Source: Bifidobacterium breve
GTDB lineage: Bacteria > Actinomycetota > Acidimicrobiia > Acidimicrobiales > Acidimicrobilacustridaceae
Assembly (NCBI GenBank): GCA_945878725.1
Contig: CAMCTY010000003.1
Location: 1 to 64,000 of the forward strand
DNA: 64,000 nucleotides
Direction: 5' to 3'
The notes under the pieces were generated by a model. It was not told where the DNA came from. It did not search any database and saw nothing but the letters and a program-made list of their open reading frames with translations. Below, in pieces: positions 28,256 through 37,128 of this stretch; positions within the stretch are counted from its first letter, which is position 1; each line of letters opens with the position of its first letter. A program made the position numbers and the translations under genes.

Positions 28256-30292
28256 TCAGAGGGTTCGACAGCCCAGATCCGTGTTTGTCGAACCAGCACC
28301 GACATTGAGAATCGTCAAACAGACTCGCGCCGGAGCGGCAGTGGCCACCCAGACATGGGAGTAACCGTGAAGATCCCCCACCCCGGGGAAAGCTGCTCCG
28401 ACATCGGGACGGGAAATGTCAGCGGTGAGCGTCGTCAGAACTGTTCCGTTCACGGTGACTCGCACCTGAACCGGTGCGTTGGTGTCCGGATCGACCGCCC
28501 AGCCCGAGATTCCGAGTGCAACGTCGTAAGCACGCGCCGACCAATCGATGCTTCCGCCCGGCTTTGAGGCGATCGTCAGAGTGCGACATCCGACTAGAGG
28601 GTTCGTCGTTCCGATTCCGACATTGATCGCGTAGACGCACGCGGTATGTGTCCCGCCGGGAAGTCGAATGGCGAGATCAAACCCATGGTTCGGGCCGACG
28701 CCTTGATACGCAGCCCCGACGTCAGGCCGGCTGGCGTCAGCGGTGTACGCCCCACCCCATTGCCCATTGACGTAAACGTGGACCGAAACGGGATCAGCCG
28801 TATCTGGATCAAGGACCCAACCCACAAGATTCAGGTTGGCAAAGCCAGCCTTTGCGGATTCGAAGTTGCCGACCGGGTTTCCACCTGGAACAACAACCGT
28901 CCGGCAACCCAAGGAGACGCGAGTTTGAATCTCTCCCGCATTGACAGCGTTTACGCAGACCGTATGCGAGCCGCCGGAAACTCCGCTGACATCGATGTCG
29001 AAACCCGTGGTGCCACTCGACCCGGGGAAGACCGTTGCAACATCTGGACGAGCCTGTCCAGTAGCACCGCTCGCCGCGAGAGTGCCGTCCACGAACACTT
29101 CCATGGCAATGGCTGCCGTGGTATCCGGGTCAAGTGACCAACCTGACGCACGGATCGCCCCCGGGCCGGTCGAAACGACCGATTCGAAGTTCCCTACCGG
29201 AAGGCTCGCAACTGTCCGGCAGGACATTTCGGGATTAGTTGAACCGCCACCGACATTGATTGCATAGACGCAAACTCGATGTTCTCCCGGGCCAACGGGA
29301 ACAGAAACCTGTATCCCGTGAGTCGGGCCAAAGCCCGTGTAGACCGCCCCGACGTCTGGACGCGAAACATTGGCTGTGTAGGCACCGCCCCACTGCCCAT
29401 CCACGTAGACATGGACACTTATCGGATCTCTCGCATCGGGATCAATCGCCCAGCCACCGATCTGAATACTTGTCGGTAATCGCGTCATCGACTCGATGTT
29501 TCCGAATGGGTTACCCGCGCCCACGCCGCTCCCACTCAGGGCGGCGAGGCTCGAGATGTCACAGCAAAAACGGTTGACATCAACATTTCCAATGATCCCG
29601 GGGACCGCACCCGTACTTGTGTATTGCCAGAATGTCCACGCCGACCAACCCGCTGGCACTGTGGGTCGGAATGTTGTGGAATTTGGATCGTTCGGATAAC
29701 TCGCGATCCAGAGGCGGTAGTCACTCCCGATAGCCGTCGACTGACCGGAGCAGACGTTCCAGTAGGAGGCTCCCGTATACACAACGGGGGCCTTTCCGGT
29801 CAGGCGCTTGACCTCGTCCAGCCAAGTGCGTGCCCACGTCACGAAATCCCCGGGGCTCAACCCGTAACAAGCATTTGCGCCGTAGGGGTTGTATTCGAGG
29901 TCGAGCATGGCGGGAAGATCGAGTGGCCCTGTCATTGATCCGGTGACCGAGATGAAATAGCGGGCCTCTTCAAGCGCGTCGGCAACAACTGGATATGAGG
30001 GAATCGCAAAGTGGTACGCACCGCGATACAAGCCCGCATTCCCGGCTGCGTCCCAATCGCGCTTGAACCATGGATTGATATACGTACTCGAACTGCTCCG
30101 ATATTCGGTTGCCTTTACATACCCGAACGAATGTCCGGCCCCCTTCACTGCATTCCAGTCAATCGGAGCATTCGTGCTGTGTTGGTAGCTAGCAACATCG
30201 ATGCCGGTCAGGAGCGCGTCTGAGGGTGCTGCCGCCCCGAACCCAATAGCGGACGCGACCCCAAAGGCGGCGAGCAGGAGCGTCAACCGCAT
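28256..30292 (-). CDS. Secreted GH25 lysozyme with four C-terminal RPDV repeats
   Basis: A 678-residue exported muramidase. The N-terminus is a signal peptide (hydrophobic run after MRL, small residues near PSDA). The GH25 domain, about residues 29-245, opens with GIDVASYQ (Asp32) and has MLDLEYNP with Asp131 and Glu133, the expected catalytic acids, plus FWQYTSTG near its end. Residues about 264-678 hold four tandem beta repeats of roughly 100 residues. An AGGAG site precedes the ATG at 30290-30292; an upstream ATG at 30334 would add 14 residues. The enzyme may remodel peptidoglycan where the surface glycan is attached. Confidence 0.9.
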   Translation of the reverse strand: MRLTLLLAAFGVASAIGFGAAAPSDALLTGIDVASYQHSTNAPIDWNAVKGAGHSFGYVKATEYRSSSSTYINPWFKRDWDAAGNAGLYRGAYHFAIPSYPVVADALEEARYFISVTGSMTGPLDLPAMLDLEYNPYGANACYGLSPGDFVTWARTWLDEVKRLTGKAPVVYTGASYWNVCSGQSTAIGSDYRLWIASYPNDPNSTTFRPTVPAGWSAWTFWQYTSTGAVPGIIGNVDVNRFCCDISSLAALSGSGVGAGNPFGNIESMTRLPTSIQIGGWAIDPDARDPISVHVYVDGQWGGAYTANVSRPDVGAVYTGFGPTHGIQVSVPVGPGEHRVCVYAINVGGGSTNPEMSCRTVASLPVGNFESVVSTGPGAIRASGWSLDPDTTAAIAMEVFVDGTLAASGATGQARPDVATVFPGSSGTTGFDIDVSGVSGGSHTVCVNAVNAGEIQTRVSLGCRTVVVPGGNPVGNFESAKAGFANLNLVGWVLDPDTADPVSVHVYVNGQWGGAYTADASRPDVGAAYQGVGPNHGFDLAIRLPGGTHTACVYAINVGIGTTNPLVGCRTLTIASKPGGSIDWSARAYDVALGISGWAVDPDTNAPVQVRVTVNGTVLTTLTADISRPDVGAAFPGVGDLHGYSHVWVATAAPARVCLTILNVGAGSTNTDLGCRTL
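28259..29503 (-). repeat. Four tandem GW...RPDV...HGF protein repeats (lysozyme tail)
   Basis: Each unit of about 95-105 residues follows the order GNxES, GW-x-(L/I)DPD, (V/I)xVxVxV(D/N)G, RPDV, a GF/GI/GY motif after G or H, CxxAxN and CRT(L/V). The fourth unit lacks the GNxES opening and reads GSIDW instead. The nucleotide copies have diverged, so the array is old. The same repeat fills the tail of the lipoprotein at 34675. Confidence 0.85.
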
Positions 30293-30543
30293 CAGGTGCT
30301 TTCTCCTGCGGGGGCTTCTCGCGGGCGCGCTCATTGGTCAGCCGATCGGGGGAGGGGAGAATGGAGCAAGATCAATCTCATGAAAGTGGCCCGGCAAATC
30401 GGACAAATCGCCGAAAAGGGTAAATCGAATCGAAGGGTTATCCAACGGTCTCCCAACTTTAGACACCGACCAGCGCCGAACGCATTCAGGGTTGTTGAGC
30501 CATCAAAATGGCGACAACCTCAAGCAGCCATCTGAAGGATTCG

Positions 30544-31872
30544 CTAAATCTCGAGGGGTTCGTGCTCGATCGCCTCGATGAGGGGGCCAATACCGACATC
30601 AACCATCAATTGCTGGCGGCGCCAGAGTCCGACGCTCATGGCCACAGCCACGACAAAGGATCCCACGAGGAACCCCAAATCAACACGCAATTCAAGTGGC
30701 TCGACAACAGCCATCACCCCCATGGAAACCATCAGGCCGGCGCTCCATGCGAACGCCGTGATCTTGTGGCCACCTAGAGCCATCAGTGCTTGCGCCATCG
30801 TGAGGGCGATGATGAACATTCCGCTACCGGCCGAGAGCAGCGCCAGTCCCCCGGCGTCCATGGTGAAGTCGTTGAACAAGATCTTTCCGACAAAGGGGCC
30901 GAGAAGAAACGCGCCGACTGTGCCGAGTACACCAATTCCGACAACGACGACCATGAGTTTCTTGAGACCGGTTCGAAACTCGTCATGTCGTCCTGCGCCA
31001 GCGAGCCCCGCGAGCTTAGGTAGCAGCGTGCCTTGAACGGCTTGAAAGGCAAGGACGGGAACTCGGGCGATGAAGAACGCAGATGCGAACCCCGTCACGA
31101 TGGCTTTCTCATCTGCAGTCGCAAGGATGTTGACGCCAAGCAGAGGAGCGTAGGCAAGCGCTTGCGTTGCCACCGATGCGGCTAGAAGCCATCCGATGTT
31201 GACGGAGAGTTCAGACCAAGGAGCCTCGGGTCCGGGTTTCAGCACTCCACGCTGGGAGCGAAGAGCGAATGGCAGCGCTAGAAGCGGAGCAATACCCAGA
31301 CAGAGCGCGAAGAGCGCGGCATTCTCGACTCCCGCCAGAGCGAGAGCGATAGCGAGCACTAGCCGAATGACTCCTTCGGCTGCGATGAGTTCGCCGTACG
31401 CGCGGAATCGACCCTCGCCAGCAAGAACCCCCTTGGTCAAGCTCATAGCAAAGAACCCGACCAGCGCAACCGAGAGACTCACGGCGAAAAATGTGTCGCC
31501 GTGATACAGCTCCTTCGTGAGGATGGGAGTGGCTGCGATTGTCAGGACAATCAGAACTGCGGTGATGATCGCGCCCAGACGCGCCGCCCGCTCGACAAGA
31601 GGACGACCGCCTGTGTTCTGAGAACGTCGATGGGAAAGTGCTCGTCCGATTTCCTGTTCGAGTGGGAGAAAGAATCCCGGACCAACCACGAATACAACGG
31701 CCCAGAACGCGGAGAACGCCGCTTTCGAGGTCCCATCCAGCGAATTAAGGGCGACGATCACGAAGACGTACGAAGTCAGCGCCGATACGGCGATACCCGC
31801 CCCGACTGCGGCCGTTCCTGTCGGAAGTGCGTCCTGAGATTTCGCGGCGAGCGCCCGCAATTTCGAGATCAC
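30544..31872 (-). CDS. Polytopic membrane protein, flippase-like (MATE/Wzx superfamily)
   Basis: A 442-residue protein with about twelve to fourteen hydrophobic segments. The opening with conserved aromatic and small residues in the first helices (FSAFWAVVFVVGPGFFLPLEQE) and the internal EGVIRLVLAIALA helix resemble polysaccharide-biosynthesis flippases of the MOP superfamily. It may flip lipid-linked sugars, which would make a second export route beside Wzm/Wzt. The start overlaps the stop of the small gene upstream as ATGA. The 209-base gap on its 3' side (30335-30543) shows nothing recognisable beyond space for the lysozyme promoter. Confidence 0.72.
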   Translation of the reverse strand: MISKLRALAAKSQDALPTGTAAVGAGIAVSALTSYVFVIVALNSLDGTSKAAFSAFWAVVFVVGPGFFLPLEQEIGRALSHRRSQNTGGRPLVERAARLGAIITAVLIVLTIAATPILTKELYHGDTFFAVSLSVALVGFFAMSLTKGVLAGEGRFRAYGELIAAEGVIRLVLAIALALAGVENAALFALCLGIAPLLALPFALRSQRGVLKPGPEAPWSELSVNIGWLLAASVATQALAYAPLLGVNILATADEKAIVTGFASAFFIARVPVLAFQAVQGTLLPKLAGLAGAGRHDEFRTGLKKLMVVVVGIGVLGTVGAFLLGPFVGKILFNDFTMDAGGLALLSAGSGMFIIALTMAQALMALGGHKITAFAWSAGLMVSMGVMAVVEPLELRVDLGFLVGSFVVAVAMSVGLWRRQQLMVDVGIGPLIEAIEHEPLEI

Positions 31873-32114
31873 TGGGATCCGACCGCCGCCGACTTCAAGA
31901 CCTGGTCGAGAACCATGTGGGGAGGGAGGATCGACGCCCGTTCCTCGTCTTTGTCGAACTCACCTCGAACAAGACCCACGAACCGATCCAGTTGGCTGGC
32001 CAAAGGTTCACGAGAGTCACTGATCACGGGGATATCGATGACAGTCTGCTGGCGGTAACCCGTGTCACACCCAGGGGGAAAGTCCGCGCCGACATGGAAA
32101 GTCGATGTGATCAT
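31869..32114 (-). CDS. Small hypothetical protein coupled to the flippase-like gene
   Basis: An 81-codon reading frame of unknown function. I do not recognise the family. The product has no signal peptide or membrane helix; the C-terminal half is charged (FDKDEERAS). Support for reality is positional: its TGA overlaps the ATG of the flippase-like gene as ATGA, it fills an otherwise empty gap of 319 bases between two genes of the same strand, and an AAGG sequence lies upstream of its ATG. An opposite-strand frame covers the same interval but has no such context. Confidence 0.45.
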   Translation of the reverse strand: MITSTFHVGADFPPGCDTGYRQQTVIDIPVISDSREPLASQLDRFVGLVRGEFDKDEERASILPPHMVLDQVLKSAAVGSQ

Positions 32115-32191
32115 TCGTTTAGCCTAGGACCTTCCCAAAGCAAGCAAGCCCATGTTTACTTGCCGAGCAATAACGATCGCTCGAGCCACGT

Positions 32192-33538
32192 TTACGCAAA
32201 AGCTATTGCGGCTAAAACGCTGACGACCATCCCGCCCGCGAGCACCGAAAGTGTGACACGACCAACCCGCGTGGAGGCCACCGGCAAGCCCGAAGCTGCC
32301 AACGCAGGTACAGCGGCGAGCGCATACCTCGTCGGAATCAAGACGTAGACGCCCTGAATGACCGAGTTAAAAACCACAAGTGCGGGACCGGCCAGAACAA
32401 CCGTTAAGAGCGAGGCGCAGCCGATCATCCGGATACGAGAACCCGGGGCGGAGCGAATCGTCGAAACCACGGCTGCGCCCAGAACCCACAATGCGACCAA
32501 CCCTGCGAAGAGGACGATTCCGTTGTTCTGAAGGAACGGGGCCAGATACGGCGTCGACAATGGGGACACCGTCTGTCGCCATGATTCGACGAACCCCTCA
32601 AACGGGAAACTGGTAATGCGAAATCTCGAGACCATCGGAATCTCCGAGAGTGGCAGCAACTGGATTATGCGGGTGGTCACGAGCCAAACAACCGAAACGA
32701 CACCAACGACTCCAAGAATCGCAGCCATCATGCGGAACAACCTCTTGTTCGCCGACAATTGCTGACGGAACCACGCGCGCAAGTCGGTGTCGCTCGATCG
32801 AGATTTCCACGCCACCCGACCCAGTAGGTAGAAGAGGACAAGAGCAACTGCGACGAGATTCGTAACTTTCGTCGCTGCGGCGAACGCAGCCACCGAAACA
32901 GGAAGCCAGAACGGCGCGGCGGAGCGCTCCCATCGAACCACTGCCCAGAGAATGGCGGCGCCGATAAATAGAGCCGTTCCATCGGTGTTGATAGTCGCAA
33001 TTGCATGCAAAACCGTCGGAGAAGCTACGAGCGCGGCTGTGAGCGAGAACGCCGCAATTCGGTCGGCTAGCAGTTCGCGGAACAGGAACCAAAGCATCAT
33101 CGCGGCCGCCATCAGCCAGAGGCTGCCAGCGAGTCGTCCGGTGGTGAGCCAATCGTGTTCACCCGGGGTAACCCAATCGATGACGCGCGCAACAACGCCG
33201 CCAATTGCGTAATAGGTCGGCGGGTGGATCGAGGCCGAATTGAATCCACCCTCCTGAAAATCCTGTGGAACCAGGATTACATCGCCGGCGGCACACGGCT
33301 GGATCTTGATATCGAATTCAGCATCCAGCCGATGACAGGTTTCGATTCGCATCGCACTTTGCCCAAAGAGGTCGCCATTGCCAACCATCTCGCCGTTCTG
33401 AACCTTGATCAGATAATCGAGATGCTGCAATTCATCGATCGGCGAAACCGTCGTGTACCTCCACACATGACCCCACGAAAGCACCCCGGCGAGGAGTACA
33501 AGTACGGCAATGCACAACACCGATTTCCAGCGGCTCAC
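32192..33538 (-). CDS. GT-C-like membrane protein (DUF2142-like)
   Basis: A 448-residue polytopic protein with about ten to twelve hydrophobic helices. In the first extracytoplasmic loop the pattern SPIDELQHLDYL, an acidic pair near the first helix, and later SIHPPTYYAIGG match the GT-C superfamily layout seen in DUF2142 proteins, where the acidic residues face a polyprenyl-phosphate sugar donor. It may add sugars outside the membrane. The GTG at 33536-33538 overlaps the rmlA stop as GTGA, so it is translated with rmlA. Confidence 0.72.
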   Translation of the reverse strand: MSRWKSVLCIAVLVLLAGVLSWGHVWRYTTVSPIDELQHLDYLIKVQNGEMVGNGDLFGQSAMRIETCHRLDAEFDIKIQPCAAGDVILVPQDFQEGGFNSASIHPPTYYAIGGVVARVIDWVTPGEHDWLTTGRLAGSLWLMAAAMMLWFLFRELLADRIAAFSLTAALVASPTVLHAIATINTDGTALFIGAAILWAVVRWERSAAPFWLPVSVAAFAAATKVTNLVAVALVLFYLLGRVAWKSRSSDTDLRAWFRQQLSANKRLFRMMAAILGVVGVVSVVWLVTTRIIQLLPLSEIPMVSRFRITSFPFEGFVESWRQTVSPLSTPYLAPFLQNNGIVLFAGLVALWVLGAAVVSTIRSAPGSRIRMIGCASLLTVVLAGPALVVFNSVIQGVYVLIPTRYALAAVPALAASGLPVASTRVGRVTLSVLAGGMVVSVLAAIAFA

Positions 33539-34629
33539 GCTAAGTCAACGACCGAGTGATCACCGATCATGAGTCGCGTTGCGTGCGGGCGAGTTTCCGA
33601 CCGTCGAACTTCGACCTGCTTGCCGACGAGCGAGTCAGCGACGCGTGGAATACCAAGAATCTTCGATTCCTCGAGGATCACCGAATGCTCAATCTCCGAA
33701 TCGACAATCTCGCAATCGAAGTAGATCGAGGTGAACGGACCGATGTAACTGTTGACGACCTTGGTGCGCTCACCGATAATCGCCGGGCCGCGGACAGTCG
33801 AGTTGATGATCTCTGCACCCGCTTCAATAACGACCCGCCCATCAATGATCGAATCCTCGTCAACTGTTCCAATGATTGAACGTTCGATGGTCTCGAGAAC
33901 GAGTCGATTGCCTTCGAGCAGCGGTTGCAGTTTGCCCGTGTCCTTCCACCAACCTTCGAGAACCTCATGGCGAACACGGTGTCCGTTGTCGATAAGCCAT
34001 TGAATCGCGTCGGTGATCTCAAGTTCTCCGCGCGGTGACGGAGCGATAGTGGCGACCGCCTCGTGAATACTCAAATCGAAGAGATAGACGCCAACGAGTG
34101 CGAGATCGGAAGGCGGATTCTCTGGCTTTTCCACTAGATGCAGAACTTCACCATCGGGACCGATCTCGGCAACACCGAATCGCTGAGGATCGGAGACGCG
34201 GGCAAGAAGAATCTGCGCGGAGGGAACGGTGGAACCAGGAGCACTCGACTGGTGACGGTCCTCCTCGAAACGTTCGACGAATTCGGCAATGCCCTGGCGC
34301 AGCAAGTTGTCGCCGAGGTACATCACGAAATCATCGTCGCCAAGGAATTCGCGGGCGATCAACACACAGTGAGCGAGACCTAGCGGAGCGTCCTGCGGGA
34401 TGTAGGTGACCGTGGCTCCCCAGCGGCTGCCGTCGCCGACGGCTTCGCGGATTTCCGGGCCTGTGTCACCGGTGATAATTCCGATTTCGGTTATGCCCGC
34501 TTCGACCATGTCTTCGATCCCGTAGAACAGGATGGGCTTGTTCGCCACTGGCACAAGCTGCTTTGCACTTGTGTGGGTGATCGGTCGAAGTCGCGTACCG
34601 GCACCGCCGGAAAGAATCAGTCCCTTCAC
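33535..34629 (-). CDS. rmlA: Glucose-1-phosphate thymidylyltransferase, long form
   Basis: A 364-residue nucleotidyltransferase for the first step of dTDP-rhamnose synthesis. GLILSGGAGTRLRPITHTSAK is split by the usual G-rich nucleotide loop, VEKPENPPSDLALVGVYLFD and GWWKDTGK carry substrate-binding and metal residues. A left-handed beta-helix tail (about residues 245-350: INSTVRGPAIIGE, DSEIEHSVILEE) makes it the long StrD-like type rather than the shorter RmlA. It lies about 6 kb from rmlBCD, with lysozyme and membrane-protein genes between. Confidence 0.9.
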   Translation of the reverse strand: MKGLILSGGAGTRLRPITHTSAKQLVPVANKPILFYGIEDMVEAGITEIGIITGDTGPEIREAVGDGSRWGATVTYIPQDAPLGLAHCVLIAREFLGDDDFVMYLGDNLLRQGIAEFVERFEEDRHQSSAPGSTVPSAQILLARVSDPQRFGVAEIGPDGEVLHLVEKPENPPSDLALVGVYLFDLSIHEAVATIAPSPRGELEITDAIQWLIDNGHRVRHEVLEGWWKDTGKLQPLLEGNRLVLETIERSIIGTVDEDSIIDGRVVIEAGAEIINSTVRGPAIIGERTKVVNSYIGPFTSIYFDCEIVDSEIEHSVILEESKILGIPRVADSLVGKQVEVRRSETRPHATRLMIGDHSVVDLA

Positions 34630-34674
34630 AGGACTTGTCTAGCAGCCTTGATCGTTTACGAGGACGAGGCCGGT

Positions 34675-36996
34675 CTAGAGAGTCCGGCAGCCCAGCGACG
34701 GATTCGTCGAACCCCGCCCCTGATTGATCAGGTAGACGCATACCGATGCGGGGGCTTGACCAGCGGAAAGGGGGATGACGAAGCCACGCGCAGATCCGTA
34801 TCCGGGGAATGCAGCACCCACATCGCCCCGTTGTCCGTCCGCGATATACGAGCCTCCCCATGCGCCATTGACATAGACGTGGATCGAAACGGAACCGGCG
34901 GCGTCAGGGTCTAGGGCCCATCCGCTAAGAGAGATGCCTGTTCCCGTGCGTACTGCACCCTCGAGGTTGCCGAAGGGATTACCCGACAAGACAACAACAG
35001 AGCGACAGACCGCCGGTTGATCACTCCCGTTTGCCCCTTGGTTGAGCAGCGTCACGCAAACCCAGCGTGTTCCACCGGCTGCCGGAATCAACTTCTCGAA
35101 ACCATGCGGCCCCGAGAAAACCGGAAAGGCCGCGCCGACATCGGGACGCGCTGTGGCAGTCGGAATAGTGATCGCGGCCCCGTCAACCGAGACCCGGACT
35201 GTTGAATCTCTCGTATCGGGATCGATTGCCCAGCCCGAGACAAAAACTCCACCCGGTCCGGCGATGACCGTTTCGACATTTCCGAAAACCTGCCCTGAAA
35301 CGACAACCACTGCGCATCCAAGACTGCGGTTGATCGTTCCCGAGGGGGGCTGGTTGATCGCTTCGACACACACCCTGCGACTTCCACCAGTTGTCGCGGC
35401 GAACACCGAATAACCGTGACCCGCGCCGTAACGGGGAAACACCGACGCAACGTCGGGACGGATATCTGAAGCCGTCGCTTCGATAATGGCCACACCATCA
35501 ACAGTGACTTTCACCGGCACTGGCGAGTTGGTGTCGGGATCAATCGCCCAGCCCGACACCCGGACGCCACCTAGCACCGCCGACGCTCCGTCGAGCGAGC
35601 CCACCGGGTCACCCGAAACCGTCACGGACCTGCAGCCGAGACTCGGATTCGTGTCGCCGTAGGGCGAAACATTGATCGCGTATGCACAGACCGAATGGAC
35701 TCCCGGGTTCACATCGAAGGCCGACGAAAAACCATGGAGATCGCCGTAACCGGGAATTGCCGACGCAACATCGGGACGCGATGCGTTCGCCACTAGGGCA
35801 CCACCCCATGCACCGTCGATGTAGACGTGGATCGCCACAGGGTCGTCGGAATCTGGATCGAGCGACCAGCCGCCAACACTGATTCTTCCGAGTCCCGACG
35901 TGACGACGGATTCGAGATTTCCAATCGGATTGCCAGTGAATTTGCCCCACGGCGTTGTTGCGATCCTCGGCGGATTACACAGACCGTGACCCGTCGTCAC
36001 GTCACAAAGACCCGCTGTCGAATCCCATGTGAGCGACGTCCGCGCGTTGGATGACACCGGCTTCGAGGCAGTGATATTGATGTCGTAGCCGGAGTCTTCC
36101 TTCAGCCATACGCGGTATTCGCGACCGTTGGCTCGAAACGAATAGAACGGTTTGGGTAGCGGTGTGACGTAGTCGGTTCGTCCGTCATACGTACCGTTTG
36201 CCCAACCCCGAGATCCTTCGGCATTCGCGGGATTGATATACCAGCAATCAATGCCATTGCCGATGCCAAAGACATTGCAGGTTCGCCGGATCATCCCGCC
36301 TGTTCGAGTCACCGACGTGTCGAATGCTGTATTGAGGAATGCGCCCGTTGAAAGTGAATTGAATAGGTTCTCGCAGGCGATCTTGTTCGAAAAACTGCAT
36401 CCGTACCAGGGGCCCCACGCGTAGGAACGTCGGTCCACAGGATCCAGCTTGGACGGAGGGGCATTACACCAGCGCCAGGAAATCGTGTCGGCAGCCTGAT
36501 TCGCAGCCGTTGTTGCATCGATTGCGTCAGCGGCGGTCATGTTCCATCCCCCGGCGGAATCGAACTGCCACAAACCGATACCCGGACTGAAGAACGCATT
36601 GACATACGCGCCGCTCGTACGCCCAAAGGCGAAGAGGTTGGCGTTCTCAGGACGCACGCCGACGTTGTCCCAGCGCGAGAGCGCCATCGGGGACGGAATC
36701 GGGCCGCCTGCTTCGAAATAGGTCGGAACCATCATCATGGCGGCGAGATCGGTCGACGAGAGCCCGCACCTTGCCTGGAACCCTTCGGCGCTCGTTACGA
36801 CATCGGCGGCTTCGCGAATCGAATCGAGAGGACCTTTGCCATAGGACTTGCCTGATGTCGGCGGGTCAAGCAAAGGAGGCAAACAACCAGTTGCGAGAAC
36901 GACGAAACCAATCAGCCCGAGCAGCAGTCCCAAAGCGCGACGAAACCGGCGACGAGATACGTCGTTGGTTGTCTTCGAAGCGCTTTCGGGCGACAT
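34675..36996 (-). CDS. Lipoprotein with lysozyme-like region and four RPDV repeats
   Basis: A 773-residue exported protein. Basic residues RRRFRR precede a hydrophobic stretch ending in the lipobox LATGC, so Cys38 should be lipidated and the protein anchored outside the membrane. Residues about 65-180 look lysozyme-like: MMMVPTYFEAGG supplies a candidate catalytic Glu95, then SPMALSRWDN and SPGIGLWQFDSAGG, the pattern of lytic transglycosylases. Several Cys pairs follow. Residues 355-773 are four repeats of the type seen in the GH25 lysozyme. Start ATG 36994-36996 has AGGA upstream. Catalysis is inferred. Confidence 0.75.
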   Translation of the reverse strand: MSPESASKTTNDVSRRRFRRALGLLLGLIGFVVLATGCLPPLLDPPTSGKSYGKGPLDSIREAADVVTSAEGFQARCGLSSTDLAAMMMVPTYFEAGGPIPSPMALSRWDNVGVRPENANLFAFGRTSGAYVNAFFSPGIGLWQFDSAGGWNMTAADAIDATTAANQAADTISWRWCNAPPSKLDPVDRRSYAWGPWYGCSFSNKIACENLFNSLSTGAFLNTAFDTSVTRTGGMIRRTCNVFGIGNGIDCWYINPANAEGSRGWANGTYDGRTDYVTPLPKPFYSFRANGREYRVWLKEDSGYDINITASKPVSSNARTSLTWDSTAGLCDVTTGHGLCNPPRIATTPWGKFTGNPIGNLESVVTSGLGRISVGGWSLDPDSDDPVAIHVYIDGAWGGALVANASRPDVASAIPGYGDLHGFSSAFDVNPGVHSVCAYAINVSPYGDTNPSLGCRSVTVSGDPVGSLDGASAVLGGVRVSGWAIDPDTNSPVPVKVTVDGVAIIEATASDIRPDVASVFPRYGAGHGYSVFAATTGGSRRVCVEAINQPPSGTINRSLGCAVVVVSGQVFGNVETVIAGPGGVFVSGWAIDPDTRDSTVRVSVDGAAITIPTATARPDVGAAFPVFSGPHGFEKLIPAAGGTRWVCVTLLNQGANGSDQPAVCRSVVVLSGNPFGNLEGAVRTGTGISLSGWALDPDAAGSVSIHVYVNGAWGGSYIADGQRGDVGAAFPGYGSARGFVIPLSAGQAPASVCVYLINQGRGSTNPSLGCRTL
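34678..35934 (-). repeat. Four tandem GW...RPDV...HGF protein repeats (lipoprotein tail)
   Basis: Four units of about 100 residues with GW(S/A)(L/I)DPD, a V/I-rich strand ending in DG or NG, RPDV (RGDV in the last unit), a GF or GY after a glycine-rich turn, and a C-terminal cysteine pair. Units two and three are shorter in the central strand. The order and spacing equal those in the lysozyme tail. Confidence 0.85.
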
Positions 36997-37128
36997 GAGA
37001 GTCCTCAGGCAAAATAGTTCAACCGACGACAAAGTCGCCGGGTACTCCGCCCGAGTCCACAACCCTACCTACCGAGCAAGGACAAGCGGGGGCGACCCCT
37101 GCCCACCGGACCTACCCGAATAAAGAGA

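Noticed and set aside
31827-32348. 173-codon plus-strand open frame
   Set aside because: It overlaps parts of three minus-strand genes and lacks a ribosome site or context, whereas the minus-strand 81-codon frame is coupled to its neighbour.
28259-35934. CRISPR or DNA-level tandem repeat array
   Set aside because: Repeats are conserved at protein level only, with about 300-base units and diverged nucleotides; there are no short identical repeats with spacers.
12278-37000. Mobile genomic island
   Set aside because: No integrase, transposase, tRNA boundary or flanking direct repeat was seen, although glycan clusters are often exchanged. A composition analysis would be needed to decide.
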